Positions 34,516 to 46,861 of a stretch of 64,000 bases of DNA are shown here, piece by piece (the stretch's first letter is position 1; every line of letters begins with the position of its first letter). Source of the DNA: Branchiostoma lanceolatum (Eukaryota; Chordata; Leptocardii; Amphioxiformes; Branchiostomatidae). The position numbers and the translations under genes were made by a program. The notes below the pieces were generated by a model. It was not told the origin of the DNA, made no database searches, and saw only the letters and a list, made by a program, of their open reading frames with translations. The stretch is taken from contig NC_089723.1 of assembly GCF_035083965.1 (NCBI RefSeq), forward strand, positions 1 to 64,000, written 5' to 3'.

Positions 34516-35601
34516 CAGTATACCGCTCAGAATGCCTTAAAATGACCCCGGTTCTACATCCTCTTACCCATGCCCGGACGAACTGTCTTCCTTGCCAAAT
34601 GTGCCGATTTTCCCCCCGCACGAGGAGCCTGCCTTACGGTCGGCTGCTCAGCAGGTCCGCCCACTTTAATAACATCAGGGCGCGGTTCATTACCAGCCGG
34701 GGATTAAAACGGCATCTCCCGACATCAGGTAACCTCAAGCCCATGATGAACAGATTCGAAAGGAACAAAAATGTACAACGTAAGACTGGGGTATTGCAGA
34801 ATAGCCATTAAGCATCCGTTCTAGACAAATTAAACGCACCTTTCTTGTGTTTGATGTTTGCTTCGATCGTCCAAATTTGAATCTATACAAACAAAAAACA
34901 AACATCTGCACGCAAATTTACCAAACTCATTGAATCGAAATAAGACTGTATGGGTCAATAATCTTGCTCATGGATGTCGTTATGTCGGCTACAGGAAAGC
35001 AAATATCGGAAACGCTGGTATGATAGATATACGATACAATGATAATGGAATTTCTGCAGATGAATCAGTGACGGTATGACTAATCCACAGCATGATTCGG
35101 TGCCGAAGTGTAATTTACTAATTCGGGCCAGTTTCTTCGGGCTGCGGTCTCAACGGGGTACCTCAGGTCAAAAGCCACGCATATGGAAGTCTCAACCACG
35201 CTGTGGACACGACACGGATATGCGGATAGTAGAAAGATGTCACGTACACAGACAGAAAGGGTAATCCGTAATGTGTGTACCTGTCTTGGGCATCGTGGCA
35301 ACAGCACTACAGTTTGATATTTTCAATGCTCCACGTTTTTACCCTCTCATAGCTATCAATCATGTACCGTATGCTGAAAAAACAGAAATATCACAGATGG
35401 AAAGGAGGAAGGTCATTTTATTGTTTCGTGCTTGTTGCAGAATTTTTCACACTCTTAAAGGAAGTGGAACCGTCCACATTGGTCAGGCTTCTTAATTTGC
35501 CATTTTTACAACGTTCGAAGCACAATGGACAACGTAATTTTGATGTTTTTCATAGAAGAACTACCGTAAGAATTTTGCGTCTCAAATTGACGGAAGTGCC
35601 A
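34516..35601. other. Intergenic, no gene
   Basis: Only short open frames; no array or TIR pair seen. Confidence 0.45.
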
Positions 35602-36050
35602 AACGTTAACTGTACAGTTCAGTAAATCCCAAAGTTATGGATGTTTGTAACTTTTCCCAGTGCCCAGACTTGTTTACTGTGCATAGTCTACTCGTTACTT
35701 CCAATTAGAACGCCGTGTTTAAATAAAGGCTAGGGCTGTTGTGACTTCGTGACGAATGGCATCACCTATCCCCCAACGATCGGAGACCCCCGGTTTACCC
35801 TGTTCATGGCGTCACCTAACACAACAGCAAGCTGATAGAAATATATATCAATTGCCATTAGGTAGACACAGATATGTATGTAACTGAAAAAGATATGATA
35901 ACAGACAGAGAGGTAGAGGCAGGAAGACAGATAAGGCTCATACATAAAGTGGGTGAGAGAAACAGAATCAATAATGTTTAAGTCCGTGACAAATGGATAT
36001 GAAAACCCTTCCCTTTCCTATGTACAATGTAAGGATCCGTGTTGGACAAG

Positions 36051-37080
36051 CACTGCACGAAATGGCCACGTATCCTGACGGATCCGACGTATCCGGAATC
36101 GGGCCTCATGGCGTTTCCGAGCGAATCCGGAAAAATCCCAGTTCACTGCTCGGATACTGAAGTGCCCGCAGATCCGACCAATTCCGACGCCGTATTCTTC
36201 TGGATCCGTGATGCGCCTCGGATACCCGAAGATATTTGCGCGGATCCCTCGTTTTTTGATATTTGGAATGTTCGGATTGTTTGTATGTCGGTAGTTGCTT
36301 CGGATCCTGACGAATAAATACACACGGCACGGCATGATCTCATTTCCTGACGAATCCAGCAGATCCGGAATTGCGCATCATAGCAGATACGGAACGTTTC
36401 CGAATGGATCCGATGCACCTCAGATCAGACAATTCCGGCGCCGTATACGTCTGGATCCTTCATACGTTTCGGGTACAGATACGGAACGTTTCCGAGCAAA
36501 TTCAGACAATTACCAGGTACACCTCAGATCCGGCAATTCCGACGCCGTATACGTCTGGATCCGTGATGCGCGTCGGATACCTGAGGTTATTTGCGCGGAT
36601 CCTTCGTTTTTAGATATTTGTCAATATGGCAGAGATGTTCGGATTGTTTGTCGGTAGTTGCTTCGGATCCTGACCAACAAATACACACTGGCACGCGGCA
36701 TGATCTCAGATCCTGACGAATCCAGCAGATCCGGAATTGCGCATCATAGCAGATACGGAACGTTTCCGATTGGATCCGATGCACCTCAGATCCGACAATT
36801 CCCGTGCCGTATACGTCTGGATCCTTCATATGTTTCGGGTACAGATACGGAACGTTTCCGAGAAAATTCGGACAAATACCAGGAACACCTCAGATCCAGC
36901 AATTCTGATGCCGTATACGTCTAGATACGTTTCGGGTACAGATACAATATCTACTCGGATCTTTCATTTTTTTATGTATTTGCCAATATGTTAGAAGTTC
37001 AGATTTGCCAATATGTTAGAAGTCATGAGCTGTCTCGGATCCTGACGTATACGGAACACGGATTCGTGTCGGATATCCAA
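36051..37080. repeat. Left subterminal repeats of the CACTG element, about 365-bp period
   Basis: Blocks containing GGTAGTTGCTTCGGATCCTG recur at about 36289 and 36651, with a diverged third copy (CTGTCTCGGATCCTGACG) near 37030. Inside each are shorter repeats built on GGATCCG and GATACGGAACGTTTCCGA. Confidence 0.8.
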
Positions 37081-37907
37081 ATTACCCACAAGACACTTCT
37101 GGGCGCGACAAACGTTAACGGTTTTCTTTCGGTTAACAGCACAGACAAGAACGGCGTTTCATCACCTTCTGTGCTTAACATGGCATCGCCAGAGTCTACC
37201 ATGGTCGACCAGTGATTTTTGAGTGGCTTGAGAGTCGAAGGGAATTCGGTGTAAACTCAAACGCACGGAATTGCGACGTTGTCTTCTTCGTGCATGCAAT
37301 ATTCGTCGCCCCCCTCCCCCCTTGTAAACGCTGGTAGGGAGTTGATTCATCATATAGAGGGACTGCCCTTTGGTAAGTACCAATTGAAAAATTCCCGTTT
37401 CTAACTAGTTTTGACGTCAGTTATCCTCCTATTGTGGCTTGACATATCATCGCATTCGCATGACCATAAGAATTCTCCAGCCGACCTGCCCTTTTACGGC
37501 GTTAGGATCTAGGAAATTTTAAATTTCAATTTGTTCATTCTTGCCAATGGTCAGCAGACATGTGTGTCTGGTTAACGTTTCTAATACAAAATAGCAAGCA
37601 GTGGAGGGAAAGATAATTAAAGATATGGAAGGGAAGAAAATGTCATAAGTATTTGTCCCACAAAGATCCCACAGTTTGTGGATAGTGAACTAGAACTTAT
37701 AAGGAGGCAGTAGTGTGCTTCAGTGATTATTTCATTCAGTTATAGCTGTGCATGTTTGATCAATATTATATTCAAGTTATAGATGTAAGTTTTACGTAGT
37801 CAATTCAACGATGCCCAGATTCATTTTTTTTACACATGCGAGTATGTGATATGTTTAATATTTGTCATTGTTTCCATTTATATATATATATATATATATA
37901 TATCCAG

Positions 37908-38412
37908 TACAGCGTCGGCAGATACTTCCTTCACAAATGCAGCACATATTGTGAGGACCTTGGCTGGGAACAAAGCAATCAACTGTCAGATGCTCAGCTG
38001 CTGAGTACCTCAGGCTCCTTCGGTAAGTCCATCATCGATACACTTCAATGTTAGCTGAGAGCGGCATGATGGATAGCCATTGTCCCGTGTTTTTTGTAGC
38101 TGCTGTGATGAAACGAAGCCCATGTCAAAATCATGTGACATGTTCCTTAAATACGTGAATTGATATTTATTCATCATTTGGTTTTATCATATAGGAACTG
38201 GTTCATCACAAGATGGACTCCAAGCTGAGTCCAACATGCAGATACAGAAGAAATCAGCCTTGCCTGTACCTTACCAAGAGTGCATGGAAGAAGTGAACTC
38301 AGATGTAGTCAGAGAATGGGGAGAGGACGATTATACACATGCAGTTCCACGGCATATGCTACTTACGTTTAAAATGTGGCGTGTCATCATGGGAGTTCTT
38401 CAGACAGTATAA
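37908..38412 (+). CDS. Two-exon open segment inside the CACTG element, unknown product
   Basis: Exon 37908-38022 (acceptor TATCCAG, donor TTCG/GTAAGT) joins in phase to 38195-38412 (acceptor ATATAG), ending at TAA 38410-38412. It reads YSVGRYFLHKCSTYCEDLGW... and then GSSQDGLQAESNMQIQ..., EEVNSDVVREWGEDDYTHAV. I do not recognise it. No start exon was found in the element. A further Phe/Asp-rich open segment follows at about 38470-38735. Candidates are a remnant of an element-encoded protein or captured host exons. Confidence 0.35.
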
Positions 38413-38888
38413 TGTTACTTTCTATTTTCAACCTCTGTATTTGAAATAATTGTATCTGATGGCTTTTAGACGAAGAGCTGGCCACAAATAAGGCTTTTAT
38501 TACTTTAGTGGAATATTTAGAACATGTAGATAATTTTGGTCCAAGGGCACTATACAGTAGTAAATATTACCACAATGTTTTGATGGTGTTAATTGTAATA
38601 CATTTCATAATTTTTCAGAACATTGTGCTTGCACAACCCCAATTTACCGACATTAACCTGCATATGCAGTGGTGCTTTGAGTATGTGGATGTCCCTCAGC
38701 CTGTCTCAAATGAAATGGATCATTTAGCCACATAGTACTTCCGTATTGTATTGTATTTGATAGTTTTTGAACTTAGAAATACATTATGTTGAGATATGAA
38801 ATGATACATATGTTACATACAGGCTTTCCCAAACTTCCTGTTATTCAAAATGATGTTTTGGGTATAGTAAAATTAGGAATGCAAGCAC

Positions 38889-39535
38889 TTAGTCGGATCC
38901 GTTACGGATTCGTTGTTGGGTCCACCTGTATCCGTCAGTATTCACCATTTTCTTCAAAATACAGAAAAATCCTTGTACGCATCCGTCAGGATCTGTGGTA
39001 TTTCCGTACAGTGTACGGCTCCGTATTCGTCGAAAATCCCTTACTTTCGGATTCTTCAGGAAATATTCCATATACCGGTGCGGAAATAGTCGGATACGTT
39101 ACACGAATCCGCATGTATCCGTCAGTATCCGTCAAAAATACAGAAAAATTCCTGTTCGTATCCGTCAGGATCGGTGGCATTTCCGTACAGTGTACGGCTC
39201 CGTATTCGTCGAAAATCCCTTACTTTTGGATTCTTCAGGAAATATTCCATATACCGGTGCGGAAATAGTCGGATACGTTACACGAATCCGCATGTATCCG
39301 TCAGTATCCGCCAAAAATACAGAAAAATTCCTGTTCGTATCCGTCAGGATCGGTGGCATTTCCGTACAGTGTACGGCTCCGTATTCGTCGAAAATCCCTT
39401 ACTTTCGGATTCTTCAGGAAATATTCCATATACCGGTGCGGAAATAGTCGGATACGTTACACGAATCCGCATGTTTCCGTCAGTAATCGTCAGTATCCGA
39501 CAAAAATACAGAAAAATCCCGGTACGTATACGCCG
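38889..39535. repeat. Right subterminal repeats of the CACTG element, 179-bp period
   Basis: About 3.6 copies of a 179-bp unit; TTTCCGTACAGTGTACGGCT recurs at 39000, 39179 and 39358. Copies are nearly identical. Open frames shifted by 179 bp are repeat shadows. Confidence 0.93.
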
Positions 39536-40195
39536 GGAAACGAGGCCATTTCGTGCAGTGAAGGTTCTGTAGAATGAGGCCAGGGACGAGAACCGACAAC
39601 TGCGTTTGCTGCTATAGGTACATACCAAGTAACACATGTGCAAAGACTCTGACAGGAACTGACAGGGTAAGTCCTGTAAGCAACCAACAGGCGCACAGCA
39701 TACACAAGGCATCCATTCCACTGTTCGCTATATCGACAACACAAGATACCGTTTTGAGCTGGACGGACACTGGGAAAGATTTTCTTTGAGTTGTGAAAAC
39801 CTTTTTCATCGTGGATAATGGCGGATACTATTGAAACACCATCTCGATTGCTAAAGTCGTTCGGGCCAAATGCAAAATGGACATTGTGATTCGAACGTAG
39901 ATTTCCCACTGATGCTGGGCTTTTCTTCGGAATTTGATAAATAATGGCTTCTTCCCATTGTTGGAGAACACGCGAGTACGCCCCTCCTCTAATGAGTTGA
40001 AAATATGGGCAAGAATATCGCTTATTCAAGAGCAAAATTTTTGACGATTATTCGGGAAATATTATCGGGACAACTCTTCCTGGCATCAAGACGTTACAAA
40101 TGTTATAAACCTCATATGGATGAATATCCGGTGGTTTGGAAGGAGAAGGCGGGTAAGATGGCAACGATCCGAATCAAGACAGGGAAGCTAGCTAA

Positions 40196-41908
40196 TGCTT
40201 AGGTCACAATTGCGCCGGTGCCTGTCGGGGATGTAGCCCCGGCCGGGCTCTGACTTCCGGGGGGCACCGGCTGTCGTGGTCACAATTAAAAGTTAGCTAT
40301 TCGCTGCCCTGCAGGGGTCCCGGGGTGCTCCGGCAGGCACTCGGTGGCATTTTTGTAAAATTTGTAAACTTCATTGGTCGGTCTCTGGTAGGTACCCGTC
40401 AGTTGCTCTGACGGTGTCTTGTAGTGACCCCTGTGGGGTCCGACAGGGTATCGCGTGCTTATCACATCCAGGTGGGGCAGTTGTAGGGTCCCTGCCGAAT
40501 GCCCCCCAAACGACGGTCGGGCATCAGGCAGGCTCCTGGTGGGCACTCGTCATATCTCGGGGGTATACAAAACTGTACTGGAGCTCAAAAAGAAACACGA
40601 TATACGAAGTTCACGCTTTAGTTCTGCTCACCTGATCTGTAACGTCACACAGTTGACTCGGTCTTACGAAGTACACACATTTAGTCTGTGCACTTGATCC
40701 GTACACGTATCATAACATAACAATACTTTATTCTATGATTTTGGCTAACCAAGATATGTGTTAAGTACATGGTTTGAAGCAAATAAGGTCCAAAAAAATT
40801 CTAAAAACTACAAATAAGTCCAAAATGTACCTAATATACAAGAGAAACAGACCATCATTTTAGGGGGGTAATGATAGATGAAAAATTACACTCAAAAGCC
40901 TAGTCTCTGCTATAAGGAAAAAAAATGCTAAAACAATAGGTGTTATTGTGAAAAACAAATACATCATCCCTGAAAAGATTCTCACAACTTTATGCAACAG
41001 CCTTATATACTCTTATTTGACCTACTGTAACATTGTTTGGGGGATGCGCCTGCCATACAACTCTACATCCTCTTATAACTCTCCAAGAGAAATTCACAAC
41101 GATAGCAACTGCTTCTGACTTTCGCTCACACATGGCTTCTCTATTTCAAGAATCCAAAATACTAGATATCAACGATTTCAACAGATTACAAATTAATATC
41201 TTCAGATTAAATTTGCATTCCAACAATTTCCCCAATGTATTTTATATTTTTCCCAAAGCCTTGTTCACGGGCAAAGATATCCATATTCCTCTCTTCCGTA
41301 CATCATTAGCAGAGTTCTCCAAGTGCAAATATGTCACAATATGGAACAGTCTTTAGACAAATATACAAACAAGCACTTTTTTCTGACGTTTAAAAGTTAT
41401 TATCTAACTTTGATTTATACCATTATTTGATTGTCATTGTCTATCGTTACCATATTCTATATTACTCTAGTTTATAAGTTATAACCGTGTTTGATAAGTA
41501 TAGACGAGGAGGGCCAAGTATGAGCTATATACGCGTTTTTTTCTCCTCCTGAACCTGTTATTATCTATTGTTTATCGTATTATGTATCATAAATGTTCTT
41601 TGTTGTGCAAATGAATAAACAAACAAACACACAGACAGACAGACAAATCTTTACCTGTCCCGGTGGACTGCCGGCAACCGGAGGGGGGGGGGGGGGGGGT
41701 ACCTCGCGGTGTTCTCACGTTGAGGTCACGGCGTCGTTGTGTAGAATTTAAGTCAGAACTAAATATTTATCGGGTCCCCGTCGGGCCCAAAAATAGCACG
41801 GTAGCCGCAGGGTGCCCCGAGGGGCCACGTAGGGGTCATGGCCGGAATTGCCAAAAACGGCCCGGGAACTACCCGGTAGGGCCCCTTTTTCCAATTGTGA
41901 CCTAAGCA
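40196..41908. mobile_element. TIR element with TAA duplication (Harbinger-like), LINE nested inside
   Basis: Begins TGCTTAGGTCACAATTG and ends with its exact reverse complement (41892-41908). TAA lies directly outside each end (40193-40195, 41909-41911). A 3-bp TWA duplication is the PIF/Harbinger habit. GC-rich subterminal sequence full of GGGCAC/GTGCCC-type words lies inside both ends. There is no transposase; the middle is a LINE fragment, so the host element was probably a short MITE-like copy. The short TIR leaves some doubt. Confidence 0.6.
40700..41646 (+). mobile_element. CR1-like LINE, C-terminal reverse transcriptase end and tail
   Basis: A degenerate plus-strand frame reads GVMIDEKL, then NSLIYSYLTYCNIVWG, then TLHPLITLQEKF, ATASDFRSHMASLFQESKIL and NSNNFPNVF-like text. 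This is the classic C-terminal end of CR1/L2-type reverse transcriptases (YLTYCN.VWG). Frameshifts and stops make it dead. It ends with a TGAATAAACAAACAAACA-type tail at about 41610-41646. Confidence 0.8.
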
Positions 41909-41911
41909 TAA

Positions 41912-43440
41912 GGTGGTTCTCGATGTCTTTGTCAGTAAGATGGGAACAGCACGATGCGCCACGACGACATATTAGTATGTTGGGTAGACACATGTGCCAC
42001 CTGGCTGGATTCTCCTTCGTTAAAACGTAGATCTTGTGAACATCATGTCTTTTCCTTGCCTTCATATTGTATGATAATGAGGTTAATGAGGTGGTTTTAC
42101 TCGCAGGTTATTATTGGAGATGACAATGCCTGATGACACCAATTACAGCGCGTCATAAACCCTTAATTACATGTCTATCACGCGTCCCTCTTTATCTGTT
42201 GTGGTTTCATTACATCAAACTGTTACACTCCATTTCCCTTCCTTGTCGCCACGAGTCATCTTTACGGGCGTACCTTTATACGAGGTTCTTAGCGGTATCA
42301 GAGTCGGTGAAATGACGTAGTTGGACTGAAGTCCATGACAGTGGTAGATCGATGTGTCAAGTCAAGTTGGCGCGTGGTGAAGGTACAGTCAATTATTGTC
42401 AGACCTTCACCATTTGTTATTCTTCAGGACATGCATACGTAATAACCTATTACGGGGCATGTTTTTGCATACGTAATAACCTACTACGGGGCATGTTTTT
42501 GCCACGACCAACAATGTTGTGGGGGATATAAGGGTTATGATGTCATCGTGACTGCTGATGTAATTTTACTGAGATTGAGGGAGGGCGCTGGTGAGCCTTT
42601 TCCAATGGCCAGGAGGTAAGGATTCATGGACACAAGTCATGCAGTAGGCCAGCTAATACTTACTTACTTCGTCATTAAATATGTGGTGTGAAATTGCAAA
42701 TTAAGTACTTCGTGTATGACGCTTACAAGTAACATGTTCTTACGGCTTCGGGAATTGCGCCATGTTCTGTTTTGTCGCTCGGTGCAAAACTATGTTAGTG
42801 CTTTGTATAAAGAAGAGCCAGGCTAGGGATCGTTTTTTATGCCATTCTTCACTGATCATGAGAACTGGCTTTTGCATGATAAACGTCGACATGACCCAAG
42901 CTGGACACGTGGTTTTGTGTTGTCAACAGGACCTACGTCGTCAGCATAGTCCGTATCCGAGCCTGGCGACTCACCAGGCGCTTCCTGCGGCAGCAATGCA
43001 CCTGGGCTAAGTTCCGCTGAGTGAGATATGCTTCACGCTTGAATCAAACATTGAACACTAGGGGACCATGTATATCACCCTTACCAATTCCAGACTTGAC
43101 AGTGAACCAATCCGGCTGCTCCCCATTTACTCTGCTACTCTGCATGCAGTGTTCTCGAAGACGGCTGGTAGAACTTCGATTCACTTTGCATGAATACCGT
43201 TAAAAAAAGGAATTTCAACTATATCCACGTCTCATCTGGTCAAAAGCAGCCTAAAAGCGACAAAGCACACATGCAAAGGACTGAAGGGAGTATTTTCCTA
43301 TATTTCTATGTATGGCTGCCCATAGAGAATATATCTGATCAATGTATGATTCATTTTGTCCGAAGCCACACTGATCTATTTTCCCGTGGCAGTTTATCCA
43401 GCCACACGTGGCGACGTGCAGCGTCGATGCTGAAGATTGG
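41912..43440. other. Intergenic, no gene
   Basis: No supported gene. A 41-bp direct repeat (GCATACGTAATAACCTA.TAC, GGGGCATGTTTTT) occurs twice at about 42432-42505. Confidence 0.45.
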
Positions 43441-43444
43441 AGCA

Positions 43445-43575
43445 CGCACCATTTGGTACAGAGGAGGAGGCTGTCACTCTGTTTGGTACAGAGGAGGAGC
43501 CGGTCACTCTGTTTGGTACAGAGGAGGAGCCTGTCACTCTGTTTGGTACAGAGGAGGAGGCGGTCACTCTGTCTT
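43445..43575. repeat. 30-bp minisatellite, about 4 copies
   Basis: The unit carries TTTGGTACAGAGGAGGAG then a variable C/G and GTCACTCTG. At 10 codons it leaves both strands open. Confidence 0.95.
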
Positions 43576-44871
43576 CTTCATCTCTAGTCAGGCGTGCCGT
43601 CCACCGCGGGGTACTGAGCATCATCGGAGCGGGAAGAAAACACATCAATCAGAGGTGACAGGTTTGCTTGTACTGATTTAATCTATCAACCAATCAATCA
43701 CCGTGTTAAGTGGTGATGACACAATACAGTCAAAACTTTCCCGGAGAGACCTGTTCGCCTGGCCCATCCCAGCCACCAGGTACGTAAAACTGCGCAAAAA
43801 GGTACAAATCTCAATTACATCACACGAAAGCTGTTTATGTTGTAAAGTATGTCATAGAGCCAACCATACATAGCTAAACTTAAAAACTGTCAAATGTAAA
43901 TGTAGATGACCTCATGAAATACAGTTTATTATTTTATCGTCATCATTTCTTTCTCTGTCGGAATCAAATTTGTCATTGGTGATCAGACTAATTAAAAATG
44001 TCTGTTATCAAATCCAATTGGTCAGTTCATATTGGTATCACAGTCAGCTCACGAAAGGGGCATTTTCAGTACTTGGACAAAGCCTTTTTTGTCGTAACTA
44101 TTTAGCTGGTAAATGACAAAGATGTTGTTAGACAGTTCTATCATTGAATCTATGTCATTCCTGTAGGTACATTTATCATATTTCTTTCTCAGTGAAATAT
44201 TGTATAGCAAAAGGACAGTAAAAGTACCGTTTCAGCTGCAGATGTCCCCACTTGGATTGCTGTATGTTAACTGCCACTAGTAAAGCTTTGGTTTAGATAA
44301 ACATCTGAGCACTATCAAAGGGTCGGTGTCTTAGAGGGTGTTCTCCTTCAGGTTAACGGCTCTAAGATATGATGTGCTCCGTGTTTTATTGTGAGTTATC
44401 TACAAATCTTAATGTCCTTTTCTATAAGCCAGTCTGTAAGCATGACCCCATATTACTATTAGACACATGTTAAAATTGAAACCATGGTTTGTACCCTCAT
44501 ACTTACTATTTATACATGTTTGTGCTTCTATATACAACGTTTATTGGTCTTAAGAATCAATTCTAAAATTCCCCACCAACATTTTCAACAATGCATTTCA
44601 AACTTCAGCCCCCTAAATATCTACATGTCATAAAAACATTTGTTGCAAGACAGTGTGTCAATAAATGTCTATACAAAGACAAGGAACTAGACTTCTCGAG
44701 TTACCAATAAACTTTCTCTTCAGTCAAAAAACGAACAAATTCAAGTCAATTATTAATAACCAGTTTACAGACATCACCACCAGCTTGCTTCATTTTTTAC
44801 AGCATATTAAGCTAAAGGAAACTTTCTGCACTCCAATTTGCAGAGTTTAGCCCTAATTGTCAGGTAAGAAC
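43576..44871. other. Intergenic, no gene
   Basis: AT-rich unique sequence up to the foldback-like element. Nothing coding seen. Confidence 0.45.
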
Positions 44872-44901
44872 CACCCCGGGGTGCGGTCCCCCGAAAGTGT
44901 G

Positions 44902-45040
44902 AAATGGAACGAAATGGAACGAAATGGAACGAAATGGAACGAAATGGAACGAAATGGAACGAAATGGAACGAAATGGAACGAAATGGAACGAAATGGAAC
45001 GAAATGGAACGAAATGGAACGAAATGGAACGAAATGGAAC
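44902..45040. repeat. 10-bp satellite in the left arm, about 14 copies
   Basis: Near-perfect GAAATGGAAC tandem units. Long peptides from this stretch (NEMERNGTKW and its antisense) are artefacts of the period. Confidence 0.97.
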
Positions 45041-46221
45041 ATATGTAACATTATGAAATGAAATACCAGTAGATAGCGAAATACAAGGAACGTTGTAACA
45101 TTCACAGTAGACCGGAACAGGAAGCAAATATAACGTGTTTTATTTCTTGAATCTATTTGATAATATTAAATACAACGTTTTTGCCGCGTTTGTGTGGCTA
45201 GATTCTTCCCTGAAAATGGGAGCGCCGCGTGCAAAGCGCTCGGCCGCTCTTCCTTGATTTTACTGCAAATGAAATACTGCAAATAGCAGGGAAAACCAGC
45301 AAACGGAACTGAGTATCGAAGTAAGGACTAGATTATACAGAAGTTGGTGGTAACATTGCATCTCGTAATTCACCAAGAGGGCATGAGGCAAACGTAATTT
45401 CATTATTTAAACAGCGTGTTTGCGTGTTGTGTGAACTGTGAAATACATGTCCTGCTCGTTCACACCCTCCCTTTGTTTTGTCGTGAACAAGGAAGCAGAA
45501 ATCACCAGAGGTAGTTCTCAGCCCACGTCCGTGGTTGAATGGAGTATGAAATTTTACATTGGTGACGCAGCGCAGAGCTGCATTTGCATATCATTAGAGG
45601 AGGGGTCCATTCTCCGACAGCCGACCAGCCGAACAAATGGTTGTATAAAAATCTTTGTTGCGGAGATATGCATATGCTACGTACTACTTATGGACTAAAC
45701 CGTATGTAAATAAAACTTGGAAGTCGGAGTTTGATTCAACCTGTCGGTAGCACGCCCACGTGCACAGTTCCGATGCGCTGGCAACATTGGCGGTTCATTT
45801 GCATGCGGGGCTCCATTTTCAACACGCAAACACGCTGTATAAATAATAAAATTACGCTTGCCTCATGCCCTCTTGTTGAATTACGAGATGCAATGTTACC
45901 ACCAACTTCTGTATAATCTAGTCCTTACTTCGATACTCAGTTCCGTTTGCTTGTTTTCCCTGCTATTTTCAGCAGTTCATTTGCAGATCGTTGGTAAATA
46001 CAAAGGAAGAGCGGTGGATTACTTTTCACCCATTTTCAGGGAAGAATCTAGCCACACAAACACGGCAAAATCGTTGTATCTACTATTATCAAACAGATTC
46101 AAGAAATAAAACACGTTATATTATGTATTTTCTTCCTGTTCCCGTCTACTGTGAATGTTACAACGTTCCTTATATTTCGCTATCTACTGGTATTTCATTC
46201 CATAGCGTTACATATGTTTTA

Positions 46222-46367
46222 GTTCGTTCCATTTCGTTCCATTTCGTTCCATTTCGTTCCATTTCGATCCATTTCGTTCCATTTCGTTCCATTTCGTTCC
46301 ATTTCGATCCATTTCGTTCCATTTCGTTCCATTTCGTTCCATTTCGTTCCATTTCGTTCCATTTCGC
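46222..46367. repeat. 10-bp satellite in the right arm, about 14 copies
   Basis: GTTCCATTTC units, the reverse complement of the left-arm array. Two units carry GATCC instead of GTTCC, variants missing from the left arm, so the arms have drifted separately. Confidence 0.97.
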
Positions 46368-46569
46368 ACTTTCGGGGGACCCCCGGGGTGTAATGAGATG
46401 AACCATCACGTTTCACACCTTCACACCAATTACAAAGTCCCAGTTTCGTTGATGTTGTTGTTATCATTTCCAGTAATCGGATCGAGGCCAGGGACAGGTG
46501 TTCCCAGAGCAGGGCCAAGGGCTTTTGGGTAAGCCGTGCCCGGAAAAGGGACAGGTTGGCAAGGGCGGG

Positions 46570-46700
46570 AGCAGGTGCGTTAGGCTTACCTAGAACAGGG
46601 ACAGGTATGTTAGGCTTGCCTAGAACTGGACAGGTGTGTTAGGCTTGCCTTGAACAGGGACAGGTGTGTTAGGCTTGCCTGTACAGGGACAGTTGTGTTA
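46570..46700. repeat. 30-bp minisatellite, about 4 copies
   Basis: The unit contains GGACAGGTGTGTTAGGCTTG followed by CCTAGAACAG. It lies about 160 bp downstream of the second nAChR stop codon. Confidence 0.9.
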
Positions 46701-46861
46701 CCCGTCCCCAAAGCATGGTGCATTTTGGTACTGGTGAAATCCCAGTTTCAGGAACGTGGCAATTGTCGCCTCTGTTTGTTCATCAGTTCACTATGTGTCA
46801 ACTGCTGGATCCCAGCGAAAATTGAACGCACAGGCCCGCCATGTTTTCTTGTGAGGTCACG

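Larger units (their letters stand above)
36051..39560. mobile_element. CACTG-ended DNA transposon (EnSpm/CACTA-like)
   Basis: Starts CACTGCACGAAATGGCC and ends with its exact reverse complement, a 17-bp TIR. It is flanked by AAG at 36048-36050 and 39561-39563; the related empty site at 31287 has AAG once. CACTR ends with a 3-bp duplication point to EnSpm/CACTA. Long subterminal repeats at both ends, dense in CGGATCC/ATCCG words, also fit that group. The middle holds spliced-looking open segments but no transposase I recognise, so the element may be non-autonomous or a carrier of captured sequence. Confidence 0.83.
35602..39850. repeat. Segmental duplication, copy B (contains a transposon)
   Basis: Similar to 30847-31540 on both sides of an internal 3.5-kb insertion. 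The match runs from GTACAGTTCAGTAAATCCCA to the AAG at 36048, then resumes at GTTCTGTA (39564) through ACCGACAACTGCGTTT to about 39850. Confidence 0.82.
44872..46390. mobile_element. Foldback-like element with satellite-bearing arms
   Basis: Two inverted arms of about 560-570 bp (44872-45433 and 45820-46390) flank a unique core of about 390 bp. The arms start CACCCCGGGG near TCCCCCGAAAGTG and each contains an array of the 10-bp unit GAAATGGAAC, in opposite orientation in the two arms. Beyond the array the arms match in detail, for example ACACGTTATAT/ATATAACGTG and CCTCATGCCCTCTTG/CAAGAGGGCATGAGG. No target duplication is visible and the core has no recognisable transposase. The design resembles Drosophila Foldback elements; the superfamily is not assigned. 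Confidence 0.82.

Noticed and set aside
45438..45698. 86-codon frame in the core of the foldback-like element
   Set aside because: No similarity to any transposase motif, no supporting splice sites, and its length is unremarkable for this base composition.
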